Assembly: GCF_000403455.2 (NCBI RefSeq)
Contig: NZ_KE159781.1
Coordinates: 267,271 to 331,270 of the forward strand
DNA length: 64,000 bases
Reading direction: 5' to 3'
From: Dorea sp. 5-2
GTDB lineage: Bacteria; Bacillota; Clostridia; Lachnospirales; Lachnospiraceae
How positions within the stretch are numbered: position 1 is the first letter of the stretch; each line of letters starts with the position of its first letter. The translations under genes and the position numbers were made by a program. Below, in pieces: positions 24,642 to 35,000 of the stretch. The notes beneath the pieces were generated by a model that was not told the DNA's origin, did no database searches, and saw only the letters and a list, made by a program, of their open reading frames with translations.

Positions 24642-26033
24642 ATGGTTGAGAAGACGATGGAGAAGATTGTAGCGCTGGCAAAGTCCAGAGGATTCGTGTA
24701 CCCGGGGTCTGAGATCTATGGCGGGCTTGCGAATACATGGGATTACGGCAATCTTGGAGTAGAGCTTAAGAACAATGTTAAGAAAGCCTGGTGGCAGAAG
24801 TTTGTTCAGGAATCTCCATATAACGTAGGTGTGGATTGCGCGATCCTGATGAATCCTCAGACCTGGGTGGCAAGCGGACACCTGGGCGGATTCAGCGACC
24901 CTCTGATGGACTGTAAGGAATGCCATGAGCGTTTCCGTGCGGATAAGATGATCGAAGACTATGCACATGAGAATGGCATTGATATCGGAGACAGCATTGA
25001 CGGATGGAGCCATGAGCAGATGGAAGCATACGTGAAAGAGCACGAGATACCATGTCCGTCCTGCGGTAAGCATAACTTCACGGAGATCCGGGAGTTCAAC
25101 CTGATGTTCAAGACATTCCAGGGTGTTACCGAAGATGCGAAGAGCGTGGTATACCTCCGTCCGGAGACTGCACAGGGTATCTTTGTAAACTTTAAGAACG
25201 TACAGCGTACTTCCAGGAAGAAGATCCCGTTTGGGATCTGCCAGGTCGGCAAGTCTTTCCGTAATGAGATCACGCCTGGTAACTTTACCTTCCGTACCAG
25301 AGAGTTCGAGCAGATGGAATTGGAATTCTTCTGTGAGCCGGATACGGATCTTGAGTGGTTCGCATACTGGAAGCAGTTCTGTCTTGACTGGCTGAAGGTC
25401 CTGGGGCTTAAGGAAGAAGAGGTTCGTTACCGTGACCATTCGCCGGAAGAGCTGAGCCACTATAGTAAGGCGACCACGGACGTAGAATTTTTGTTCCCGT
25501 TTGGATGGGGCGAGTTGTGGGGGATCGCCGACAGGACAGATTTCGACCTGACACAGCATCAGAACACCTCCAAGCAGGATATGTCATATTTTGACGATGA
25601 GAAGAAGACGAAATATATTCCGTACGTGATCGAGCCGTCCCTTGGCGCGGACCGTATGGTGCTCGCATTCCTGTGCAGCGCATATGATGAAGAAGAGTTA
25701 GAAGGCGGAGACGTCCGGACTGTCCTGCATTTCCATCCTGCACTTGCACCGGTTAAGATCGGTATCCTTCCTCTTTCTAAGAAGCTGAATGAAGGCGCAG
25801 AAAAAGTCTATGCACAGCTTTCTAAGAAGTATAACTGCGAGTATGACGAGCGCGGTAATATCGGTAAGCGTTACCGCCGTCAGGATGAGATCGGTACGCC
25901 GTTCTGTGTGACCTATGATTTTGATTCCGAGGAAGACGGTGCGGTAACCGTACGAGACAGAGATACGATGGAACAGGAAAGAGTGAAGATCGAAGATCTG
26001 GAAGCATATTTTGCAAAGAAATTTGAGTGGTAA
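24642..26033 (+). CDS. glyS: Glycyl-tRNA synthetase (single-chain, alpha2 type)
   Basis: Charges tRNA-Gly. A class II enzyme with motifs visible: VYPGSEIYGGLANTWDYGNL at the N-terminus, FRNEITPGNFTFRTREFEQME (motif 2), and a C-terminal anticodon-binding domain (VKIGILPL). A zinc-type cysteine pair (CHERF and CPSCGKHNF) lies in the insertion near residues 80-150. I start at 24642, with AAGGTGAGG upstream; an in-frame ATG at 24594 is less likely. 463 residues, normal length. Confidence 0.96.
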   Translation: MVEKTMEKIVALAKSRGFVYPGSEIYGGLANTWDYGNLGVELKNNVKKAWWQKFVQESPYNVGVDCAILMNPQTWVASGHLGGFSDPLMDCKECHERFRADKMIEDYAHENGIDIGDSIDGWSHEQMEAYVKEHEIPCPSCGKHNFTEIREFNLMFKTFQGVTEDAKSVVYLRPETAQGIFVNFKNVQRTSRKKIPFGICQVGKSFRNEITPGNFTFRTREFEQMELEFFCEPDTDLEWFAYWKQFCLDWLKVLGLKEEEVRYRDHSPEELSHYSKATTDVEFLFPFGWGELWGIADRTDFDLTQHQNTSKQDMSYFDDEKKTKYIPYVIEPSLGADRMVLAFLCSAYDEEELEGGDVRTVLHFHPALAPVKIGILPLSKKLNEGAEKVYAQLSKKYNCEYDERGNIGKRYRRQDEIGTPFCVTYDFDSEEDGAVTVRDRDTMEQERVKIEDLEAYFAKKFEW

Positions 26034-26048
26034 GGATCGTATTTGTAC

Positions 26049-26150
26049 AAAAGCTGCTGTAAAACGCAGATTCACACGGCATATGGTAGGATATGGAACA
26101 TATCTCTGCCCATATGCCGTGGTGCGCCTGCATTTTACAGCAGCTTTTTG
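26049..26150 (+). terminator. Long nested terminator hairpin after glyS
   Basis: The outer 16-bp perfect stem (26049-26064 with 26133-26148, AAAAGCTGCTGTAAAA) encloses a second perfect 12-bp stem (26075-26086 with 26110-26121, CACGGCATATGG), and ends in five T. Confidence 0.8.
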
Positions 26151-26261
26151 CTGTGTTTCCGGTGAAAAGTATGTTATTGCTCAATGGCTGCGGCATATGC
26201 AAAACGGCAAAATATTCGGATGATATGACAATAAAAAGAGGCAGATTAGACAAAGAATCCA

Positions 26262-26290
26262 TTGTGTATGACAGAAAGGAGTGTTATAAT
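26262..26290 (+). promoter_or_regulatory. Promoter of the tdh-kbl operon
   Basis: TTGTGT (26262-26267), 17-bp spacer, exact TATAAT (26285-26290). A small hairpin CCGCC/GGCGG lies in the leader before the ribosome binding site. Confidence 0.65.
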
Positions 26291-26344
26291 GACATCATCG
26301 GAGACGCCGCCTGGTAAGGCGGTAAGAATAGGAGGAATGCAATT

Positions 26345-27406
26345 GTGAGTGAGAAACATGACGGGCTGATGTGGGCGCTTGTGAAGGAGAAGCCGGAAGA
26401 AGGACTTTGGATGAAGAGAGTTCCGGTCCCGGAGGTCGGACCGAATGATGTGAAGATCAAGATCAGGAAGACGGCGATCTGCGGAACGGATGTACATATC
26501 TATCAGTGGAATGACTGGGCGCAGCATACCATCCCCGTCGGACTGACGGCAGGCCATGAATATGTAGGCGAGGTTGTGGAAGTCGGAGAAGGCGTACAGG
26601 GATTCCGTCCGGGGCACCTGGTATCCGGAGAGGGACATATTACCTGCGGGAAATGCAGGAACTGTCTGGAAGGCCACAAGGAGAACTGTAAGGATGCGAA
26701 AGGCGTCGGCGTGAATAGAAACGGGGCGTTCGCAGAGTATCTGGTGATCCCCTCATCCAATGTATGGCCGTGTAATCCGGCGATCCCGGAGGAGATCTAC
26801 GCGATCTTCGATCCGTTCGGCAATGCCACACATACGGCGCTGTCTTATGAGATGCTCGGCGAGGACGTGTTGGTTGCAGGTGCAGGACCCATCGGCTGTA
26901 TGGCTGCTGCCATTGCCAAATTCTCGGGAGCAAGGCATGTAGTCGTGACAGACATGAATCCGTACAGGCTTGAACTTGCCGCGAAGCTTGGAGCGACCAG
27001 GACCGTGAATCTGAAGGAAGAGAAGCTTTCGGATGTGATGAAGGCGATCAGTATGACAGAAGGATTCGACGTGGGACTTGAGATGTCCGGATCGCAGGCA
27101 GGGCTTCATGATATGATCCATAATATGAAGCATGGCGGCAATATCGCGCTTCTTGGGCTTCAGAGAACGGATGCGAAGGTGGATCTGGAGACGGTGATCT
27201 TCAACGGGCTGAATATCCGCGGCATCTATGGAAGAAAGGTATGGGATACCTGGTACAAGATGTCTACGATGATCCAGGCGGGATTGGATATCTCTCCGAT
27301 CATAACACATCATTTTGATATCAGGGATTATGAGAAGGGCTTTGAAGCGATGATCTCAGGAAGATCAGGAAAGGTGATTCTTGACTGGGCGCATGTGAAT
27401 GACTGA
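26345..27406 (+). CDS. tdh: L-threonine 3-dehydrogenase
   Basis: Oxidises L-threonine to 2-amino-3-ketobutyrate with NAD+. It is a zinc medium-chain dehydrogenase: CGTDVHIYQWN (catalytic zinc Cys), GHEYVGEV, the structural zinc cysteines CGKCRNCLEGHKENC, and the Rossmann motif VAGAGPIGCMAAA. 353 residues, starting at GTG 26345 with AGGAGG upstream. The next gene encodes the ligase that consumes its product, so the pair converts threonine to glycine and acetyl-CoA. Confidence 0.96.
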   Translation: MSEKHDGLMWALVKEKPEEGLWMKRVPVPEVGPNDVKIKIRKTAICGTDVHIYQWNDWAQHTIPVGLTAGHEYVGEVVEVGEGVQGFRPGHLVSGEGHITCGKCRNCLEGHKENCKDAKGVGVNRNGAFAEYLVIPSSNVWPCNPAIPEEIYAIFDPFGNATHTALSYEMLGEDVLVAGAGPIGCMAAAIAKFSGARHVVVTDMNPYRLELAAKLGATRTVNLKEEKLSDVMKAISMTEGFDVGLEMSGSQAGLHDMIHNMKHGGNIALLGLQRTDAKVDLETVIFNGLNIRGIYGRKVWDTWYKMSTMIQAGLDISPIITHHFDIRDYEKGFEAMISGRSGKVILDWAHVND

Positions 27407-27435
27407 TGTAAGAGAAGAAAGGAAAAATAGATAAC

Positions 27436-28629
27436 ATGGCACGTAAAGACGATATTTTAAGCATTTATACAAAAGAAGTGGAAGGGATCAAAGAGGCAGG
27501 GCTTTTTAAAGGGGAAGCTCCTTTTGTCTCACCGCAGGGCGCGCGGGTGAAGATGGAGGACGGAAGAGAATTGCTCTGCATGTGCGCCAATAACTACCTG
27601 GGGCTTGGCGACCATCCGCGTCTGATCGAGGCTGCGAAGAAGACATATGACGAGAAAGGTTACGGCGTGGCTTCCGTTCGCTTTATCTGCGGAACGCAGG
27701 ATATCCATAAGAAACTGGAGAAGAAGATCTCGGAATTCCTTGGAACGGATGACACGATCCTGTATTCTTCCTGCTTTGACGCCAACGGAGGCTTGTTCGA
27801 GACGATATTGACCGCGGAAGACGCGGTGATCAGCGATGAACTGAACCATGCGTCTATCATTGACGGTGTTCGTCTGTGTAAGGCAAAGAGGTTCCGCTAT
27901 AAGAATAATAATATGGAGGATCTGGAAGCCAAGTTGAAAGAGGCGGATGAAGCCGGCGCAAGGATCAAGCTGATCGCGACAGACGGCGTATTCTCTATGG
28001 ACGGCATCATCTGTAACCTGAAAGGCGTCTGTGACCTGGCAGATCGTTATAACGCATTGGTTATGGTAGACGACAGCCATGCCGTAGGTTTTGTGGGAAA
28101 GACAGGACGCGGTACACCGGAGCACTGCGGGGTACAGGGACGCGTAGATATCATTACGGGTACATTAGGGAAGGCTCTCGGCGGCGCTTCCGGCGGATAT
28201 ACTTCGGGACGCAGAGAGATCATCGACTTGTTAAGACAGAGAAGCCGCCCGTACCTGTTCTCCAATTCTCTTGCTCCGGCGATCGCAGGCGCGAGTATCG
28301 AATTGTTCGATATGTTGGATGAAAGCACGGAATTAAGGGATCATCTGGAAGAGGTGACGGCGTACTACCGTAAAGAGTTGGTAGATAACGGATTCGATAT
28401 CATTCCGGGAACGCATCCATGCGTGCCGGTGATGCTGTATGATGAAAAAACTGCGGCAGAGTTCGCGAAACGGATGATGGAGAAGGGCGTCTATGTGGTG
28501 GCGTTCTCCTATCCGGTTGTCCCGAAGGGGAAAGCAAGGATCCGTACACAGGTATGTGCAAGTCATACGAAGGAAGATATCGACTTCATCGTAAAATGCT
28601 TCAAAGAAGTCAGAGACGAGATGAAGTAG
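27436..28629 (+). CDS. kbl: 2-amino-3-ketobutyrate CoA ligase (glycine C-acetyltransferase)
   Basis: PLP enzyme that splits 2-amino-3-ketobutyrate with CoA into glycine and acetyl-CoA. 397 residues. The PLP lysine is in TLGKALGGASGGY, with DDSHAVGFVGKTGRGTPEHC and SNSLAPAIAGAS typical of the alpha-oxoamine synthase family. It is 29 bp downstream of tdh in an obvious operon. glyS just upstream uses glycine, but no shared regulator is visible. Confidence 0.97.
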   Translation: MARKDDILSIYTKEVEGIKEAGLFKGEAPFVSPQGARVKMEDGRELLCMCANNYLGLGDHPRLIEAAKKTYDEKGYGVASVRFICGTQDIHKKLEKKISEFLGTDDTILYSSCFDANGGLFETILTAEDAVISDELNHASIIDGVRLCKAKRFRYKNNNMEDLEAKLKEADEAGARIKLIATDGVFSMDGIICNLKGVCDLADRYNALVMVDDSHAVGFVGKTGRGTPEHCGVQGRVDIITGTLGKALGGASGGYTSGRREIIDLLRQRSRPYLFSNSLAPAIAGASIELFDMLDESTELRDHLEEVTAYYRKELVDNGFDIIPGTHPCVPVMLYDEKTAAEFAKRMMEKGVYVVAFSYPVVPKGKARIRTQVCASHTKEDIDFIVKCFKEVRDEMK

Positions 28630-28634
28630 GATCG

Positions 28635-28676
28635 AGAGGCTGTTGCAAAATCTGCCATTTTGCGGCAGTCTCTTTG
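28635..28676 (+). terminator. Terminator-like hairpin between kbl and addB
   Basis: A stem of about 16 bp with internal mismatches (AGAGGCTG..GCAAAAT / ATTTTGC..CAGTCTCT) followed by a short T run. Weak as a terminator; it may also affect addB translation. Confidence 0.5.
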
Positions 28677-28705
28677 GCTTTATATGAATTATGGGAGGTG
28701 TTCCG

Positions 28706-31700
28706 ATGTCACTGCAGTTTATATTCGGGCCGTCAGGTTCGGGGAAATCCTATCAGCTCTATCATCATATCATAGAGGAGTCTGTCCTTCATCCGGAACA
28801 GAACTATATTGTCCTCGTTCCGGAACAGTTTACCATGCAGACGCAGAAGGATCTGGTCACGATGCATCCAAGAAAAGGGATCATGAATATTGATGTCCTA
28901 AGCTTCGGAAGGCTCGCCTACCGTGTCTTTGAAGAGACCGGAGGGGAGCTTCTTCCCGTTCTTGATGATGAAGGAAAGAATCTGATCCTTCGGAAGATCG
29001 CGGGGGATTACGAGGATGAATTAAGCGTACTGAGAGGGAATATGAAGAAGCTTGGTTATATCAGTGAGGTGAAGTCCGTCATCTCCGAGTTCACCCAGTA
29101 CGACATCAAGGACGAAGAGCTCGGACAGGTCATGGAAGCGGTAGGAAAGCAGTCCGGGCTGTATTACAAATTAAAGGATATACGGCTCCTTTATCAAGGC
29201 TTTACGGATTATCTGAAGAAGAAATACATCACGAAAGAAGAACTGTTGGATGTCTTGAGCCGTGTGGCGGGCGAGTCAAAGCTGCTTAAGAACAGTACCG
29301 TAGTGCTTGATGGGTTCACCGGGTTTACTCCGGTGCAGAACAGGCTTCTTGTGGAGCTTCTCCTTTGCTGCCGCAAAGTGATCGTGACGGTGACGATGGA
29401 TGAGAGAGAAGATCCTTATATATATGATCATCCTTATCAGTTATTTGCCCTTAGCAAACATATGACGTCGACCCTTGTCCGGCTGGCGGGCGAGTCTAAA
29501 ATAGAGATAGAAGAACCGGTGTGCCTGTATGAGAGTCCGGTATACCGCTTCCGGGAATGCGCCGCCCTTTCCTTCCTGGAGAAGAATCTGTTCCGTTATA
29601 ATGCGGGAATATTCGAGAGCAAGCAGGATGCGATCCATATCCATGCGGCAAGGAATCCGCGGGAAGAGGCGCTGGCGGCGGCGGGAGCCATCCGCAGGCT
29701 GACGCGGGAGAAGGGGCTCCGTTACCGGGAGATCGGTGTGATCGTAAGTAATATGGAGGCGTACGGCGATTATCTGGAGCAAGCCTTTGCACTGTACGAT
29801 ATCCCGGCGTTCATGGATCATAAGAGAAATATTCTGCTGAATTCTTTCGTAGAATATATCAGGAGCCTTTTGAATCTGGCAGAGCAGAACCTTTCTTATG
29901 AAAGTGTATTTCGTTTTCTTCGGACGAACCTGGCAGGGTTCACCGGTGAAGAGGTGGATGAACTGGAGAATTATGTCCTGGGGCTTGGGATCAAAGGGTA
30001 TAAGCGGTGGCAGGAGCGGTGGCTTCGGCGGTTGAAAGATATGGGGGAAGAAGAGCTTGCAGATATGAACCATCTGCGTGTGAAGCTGGTAGAAAAGCTG
30101 GATCCCCTCATGTTCATCTTAAAGCAGAGGCAGAAGACGGTGAAGGACATCACCCTTGCGCTCTATGAGTTCATGGTACGGGAGAATCTGCAGGTAAGGC
30201 TTAAGGAGCAGGAAGAAGAATTCCAGGCGAGGGGAGAACTGGCGCTTGCGAAGGAGTATGCGCAGGTCTATCGGATCCTCATTGAATTGTTCGATAAGTT
30301 CGTAAGGCTTCTGGGAGATGAGAAGGTCTCTTTGGAAGAATACTGTAAGCTTCTGGACGCCGGGCTTGAAGAAGCAAGAGTCGGCGTGATCCCGCCAAGC
30401 CCGGATCAGGTAGTCGCAGGGGATGTGGAGCGTACCAGGCTTAAGGACATCCGTGCATTATTCTTCCTTGGTGCAAATGATACCCATCTTCCAGGCTCGC
30501 TTCTTCGTACCGGAATGCTGTCTGAGCGCGACCGGGAGCATTTTCAGAAAGAGAAACTGGCGTTGTCGCCCAGGGGAAAAGAGAAGGCATATATACAGAA
30601 GTTCTATCTCTATATGAATCTGACCAAGCCTTCCGAGAGGCTGGAAGTCTATTACAGTAAGGTATCGTCGGATGGGAAGAGTATACGTCCTGCCTATCTT
30701 GTGCAGGAGCTTCGGAGGATGTATCCCCGGATAACGGTGCAGGATGAGGAAGAGAAGAAGCTTGCGGAAAGGGAACTCACGAAGGACATCGGGCTTGACT
30801 GTCTGATCCGGGGGTTTCGCAGCGCGAGGGACGATATGGATGCGGCATGGGGCGAACTCTATACATGGTATAAGAAAGACGAGCAGTGGAAGCAGAAAGT
30901 GGAGAGCCTTCTTGCGGCAGGGTATTACAAGAGACCGATGGACGGGCTTAGCGAGGCGGCGGCAAAGAAGCTCTATGGGGAACATTTTGAGGATAGTATT
31001 ACCAGGATGGAGCGCTTTTCGGTCTGCGCGTTTGCGCATTTCCTGACATATGGCATGAATCTTTCCGAGAGGCAGCGTTATGAGTTCCAGGCGGTGGATC
31101 TGGGAAATGTATGCCACAGCGCGTTGGAACGGTATTCTAAGAAGGCAGAAGCAGAGGGCGGATGGCTTGCCCTCACGGAGGAACAAAGAGATCAATACAT
31201 AGAAGAGAGCGTCGCGGAGGCGATCACGGATTATGGGAATTCCGTGTTGTATAGTTCCGCAAGAGACGAATATATGATCGTCCGCATGAAACGGCTTCTT
31301 GCGCGGACGGTATGGGCGCTGACCAGGCAGCTTGAAGCAGGGGACTTCCTGCCTTCGGCTTATGAATTCCGATTCTCCAGTGGCAAGATCGACCGTATTG
31401 ATACCTGTGAAGAGGATGAGAAGGTCTATGTAAAGGTTCTGGATTATAAGACAGGAAAGAAGGCTTTTGATATCGTTTCGCTCTATCATGGGCTGCAGCT
31501 GCAGCTGATGGTCTATATGGACGCGGCGGTGAAGCAGGAGAAGAAATGGCATCCGGATAAGGAGATCGTTCCGGCGGGCGTATTCTATTACCGGATATCG
31601 GATCCGTTGGTAGATAAGCAAGAGGAGCAGACAGAGGAAGCGATCTTAAAAGAGTTAAAGCCGGATGGATTGATCAGCCTTAAGGATGATGTCCTTAAGC

Positions 31701-32038
31701 ATCTGGATCACAGCGGAAGCGGAGAATCGCTTGCAGTTCCGGTGAAGTATAACAAGAACGGAAGCCTGTCAAAAGGGTCGAAGGCGGTGCCGGAAGAAGA
31801 GTTCCGGCTGATGATGGAGCATGCGGCGAGGAAGATCGAAGAGACGCACCGCAGGATCTTAAGCGGAGAGACGGATGCGAAGCCTTACCGGAAGGGAAAG
31901 GAGACCGGGTGCGATTACTGTAAATACAGGCATATCTGCGGATTTGATGTGAAGATACCGGGGTATGAATACCGGGATATCGAAAAGATGAGTAAAGACC
32001 AGGTGATCGCGGCGATGGAAGCGGAAATGCCGGAATAG
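28706..32038 (+). CDS. addB: ATP-dependent helicase/nuclease subunit B AddB
   Basis: Second nuclease/helicase-like subunit of the AddAB double-strand break resection complex. 1110 residues. N-terminal FGPSGSGKSYQLYHHI is Walker A; the C-terminal RecB-like nuclease has VKVLDYKTGKKAF with the catalytic Asp and Lys, followed by the 4Fe-4S cysteines (GCDYCKYRHICG, with one more upstream). Start taken at 28706 after GGGAGGTG; an in-frame ATG at 28691 lies upstream of that site. Followed 30 bp later by addA. Confidence 0.96.
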   Translation: MSLQFIFGPSGSGKSYQLYHHIIEESVLHPEQNYIVLVPEQFTMQTQKDLVTMHPRKGIMNIDVLSFGRLAYRVFEETGGELLPVLDDEGKNLILRKIAGDYEDELSVLRGNMKKLGYISEVKSVISEFTQYDIKDEELGQVMEAVGKQSGLYYKLKDIRLLYQGFTDYLKKKYITKEELLDVLSRVAGESKLLKNSTVVLDGFTGFTPVQNRLLVELLLCCRKVIVTVTMDEREDPYIYDHPYQLFALSKHMTSTLVRLAGESKIEIEEPVCLYESPVYRFRECAALSFLEKNLFRYNAGIFESKQDAIHIHAARNPREEALAAAGAIRRLTREKGLRYREIGVIVSNMEAYGDYLEQAFALYDIPAFMDHKRNILLNSFVEYIRSLLNLAEQNLSYESVFRFLRTNLAGFTGEEVDELENYVLGLGIKGYKRWQERWLRRLKDMGEEELADMNHLRVKLVEKLDPLMFILKQRQKTVKDITLALYEFMVRENLQVRLKEQEEEFQARGELALAKEYAQVYRILIELFDKFVRLLGDEKVSLEEYCKLLDAGLEEARVGVIPPSPDQVVAGDVERTRLKDIRALFFLGANDTHLPGSLLRTGMLSERDREHFQKEKLALSPRGKEKAYIQKFYLYMNLTKPSERLEVYYSKVSSDGKSIRPAYLVQELRRMYPRITVQDEEEKKLAERELTKDIGLDCLIRGFRSARDDMDAAWGELYTWYKKDEQWKQKVESLLAAGYYKRPMDGLSEAAAKKLYGEHFEDSITRMERFSVCAFAHFLTYGMNLSERQRYEFQAVDLGNVCHSALERYSKKAEAEGGWLALTEEQRDQYIEESVAEAITDYGNSVLYSSARDEYMIVRMKRLLARTVWALTRQLEAGDFLPSAYEFRFSSGKIDRIDTCEEDEKVYVKVLDYKTGKKAFDIVSLYHGLQLQLMVYMDAAVKQEKKWHPDKEIVPAGVFYYRISDPLVDKQEEQTEEAILKELKPDGLISLKDDVLKHLDHSGSGESLAVPVKYNKNGSLSKGSKAVPEEEFRLMMEHAARKIEETHRRILSGETDAKPYRKGKETGCDYCKYRHICGFDVKIPGYEYRDIEKMSKDQVIAAMEAEMPE

Positions 32039-32068
32039 ATCAGCCGAAAGAAAGGAACGGAATAGATT

Positions 32069-35000
32069 ATGGGTGTAAAGTGGACGAAGGAACAGCAGAA
32101 GGTGATAGATCTGCGGGACAGGAATATCCTGGTATCTGCCGCGGCGGGTTCCGGTAAGACGGCGGTTCTGGTGGAGAGGATCATTACGATGCTGACCTCA
32201 GAAGTGTGCCCGATAGACGTGGACCGGCTGCTGATCGTGACCTTTACCGAGGCGGCAGCGGCGGAGATGAAGGAAAGGATCAGAGATGCGATAGAGAAGA
32301 AGCTGATGGAGCGTCCGGACGACGAGCATCTGAAGCAGCAGGCGACTCTGATACACAACGCGCATATTACGACGATCCATAGCTTCTGTCTGTCGGTAGT
32401 CCGGGATCATTTCCCCGTGATAGATATTGACCCGGGATTCCGGATCGGGGAAGAAGGGGAATTAAAGCTCTTGCGCCAGGATGTGTTAGAAGAGATGTTA
32501 GAGGCGAGGTATCAGGAAGGCAGCAGGCGGTTCCTTGACTTTACCCTGGCTTATGGCAGCGGAAGGAACGATAAGAAGATCGAGGAACTGATCCTTAAGA
32601 TCTATGAGTTCTCCCGGAGCTATCCGGATGCAAAAGCGTGGATCAACCGGTGCGTGGAAGCTTACCGGATAGAGAGCCTTGAAGAATTGGAAGGCAGTGA
32701 GATCGTCCGTCTGACGATGGAGAATACGGCAGGGTACCTCAGGGAAGCGCTGGGGCTTCTGGATACAGGGCTTGCCATCTGTCAGGAAGCGGACGGTCCT
32801 GCGGCTTATGAGACGACCCTGCTTAAGGATCAGCAGATGGTGGAGGAACTGGCGGCTGTCCGTGAATTTGGGAAGATGGCGGAGGCGATGGATCACGTCT
32901 CCTGGGCGCGGCTTGCAGCGAACCGGGATAAGACCGTATCGGAAGAGAAGATCGCGCAGGTCAAGGCGATCCGGGATGAAGTCAAGGGGATCGTGAAGAA
33001 CCTTGCGGGGCAATATTTTTATCAGGATGAGGAAGGAATGTTGGAAGATATCCGTGCAAGTTATCCGGCGATGGAAGAGCTTGCGCAGCTTGTCCTTCTT
33101 TTCTCCGAACGGTTTGAAGAGAAGAAGCGCGCCCGGAATATGATCGACTTCTCGGATATGGAACAGTATGCGCTTCAGATTCTGACAGAAGAGACCGAGG
33201 ACGGTTTGATGCCGTCCGCAGTTGCAAGAGAGTACCAGGAGCAGTTCAAAGAGATCATGATCGACGAGTACCAGGACAGTAATCTGATACAGGAAGCGAT
33301 CCTTACCAGTATCTCTACCGTAGCCCGCGGACGCTACAATATCTTCATGGTAGGGGATGTGAAACAGAGTATCTATCGGTTCCGTCTGTCAAGGCCGGAG
33401 CTTTTCATGGAGAAATTCCATACGTATACGCCGGTGGATTTCAATGACACAGACGGACAGGAAGAGGATCCTGTGAAGAAGCAGAGGATTGACCTGCACA
33501 AGAACTTCCGCAGCAGAAAAGAGGTTTTGGACAGTGTGAATGATATCTTCCGGCAGATCATGACGCAGGAACTCGGCGGGATCACTTATGATGAACAGGC
33601 GGCGCTGTATGTGGGAGCCGATTATAAGCCCGGGAAGGATACGGAGACAGAGGTACTGGTGATCGACAGCGGCATGGAAGAATGGGAAGAGGACGGATCG
33701 GAAGGCGTAAGCGATGAGACAGAGGCTCTGGGGAAGGGAGTGAACCTGGAAGGAGAAGGCGGCAGAAGGGAAGATGGAAGGATCACGGAGCGTGAGCTGG
33801 AGGCAAGAGCGATCGCAGGACGGATCCGCAGTCTGCGGGAACACTTCCAGGTAATTGATAAGAAGACCGGGGAATTCCGGAGTGTCAGGTATTCTGATAT
33901 CGTGATCCTGACAAGGAGTGTGAGGGGATTCGCCGATGTATTCACGGAGGTGCTGAACAGAGAAGGGATCCCTGCGTATGCGGGAACCAGGGAAGGATAC
34001 TTTGCTACCCAGGAGATCGGCGTGCTGCTAGACTATCTAAGGGTATTGGATAACCGGCAGCAGGATATCCCTCTGGCGGCGGTGCTTGCATCGTGTCTCG
34101 GCGGCATGACAGAGGAAGAGCTTGCCTGTGTGAGATCCGAATACAAAGACATGCGTTTCTGTAAAGCGGCGGTGCGTTACCGGACAGAAGGGAGCGACCA
34201 GAAGATCAGGGAGAAACTGGAGCGCTGCCTGGGACAGATAGATGAATTCCGGAAGATCGTTCCGTATACACCGATGCATGAGCTGTTGTGGAAGATCCTG
34301 AAAGAAACCGGATACAAAGACTATGTCTCTGCGCTTCCCGGAGGGGAGCAGCGCAGCGCGAATCTCGATATGCTGACGGAGAAAGCAAGGGCGTATGAGG
34401 CAACCAGTTATAAGGGGCTGTTTCATTTTGTGCGGTATATTGAGCAATTACAGAAATACGATGTGGATTATGGGGAAGCGAGCATTGAGGATGAGCAGTC
34501 AGATACCGTGCGTGTGATGACGATACATAAGAGTAAAGGATTGGAGTTCCCTGTCGTGTTCGTGGCAGGCATGGGGAAGCGGTTCAACATGCAGGACATA
34601 AGAAGCAGCGTAACGCTTCATGCAAGGATGGGAGTGGGACTGGATGCAATAGATCTTGAGCGGAGAACCAAGAGCCCGACGCTCATCAAGAAAGTGATGC
34701 AGAAGGAAGAGGCCCTTGATAGTCTGGGGGAAGAGCTGAGAGTCCTGTATGTGGCGCTGACGCGGGCGAAGGAGAAGCTTATCATCACCGGGACTATGGC
34801 AGACCCGGAAAAGAAGCTTAAGGGGTATGAACTGGTTAAGGGGCGGAAGGGAGAAGCCCTTACATTCGGACGGCTTAGCAAGGCGGTAACTTATTGGGAC
34901 TGGATCCTTCCGGCGCTGGTACAAAAGTCGGATGACGTACCCATGAAGAGGCATATCCTGAATTTCGAGGATATTGTAAGGGAATCCGTGGAAGAAGAGA

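Noticed and set aside
24564..25559. 331-codon minus-strand frame
   Set aside because: Antisense to glyS, with Cys/His/Leu-rich composition typical of a shadow frame.
30458..31621. 387-codon minus-strand frame
   Set aside because: Antisense to addB; no start signal, no known family.
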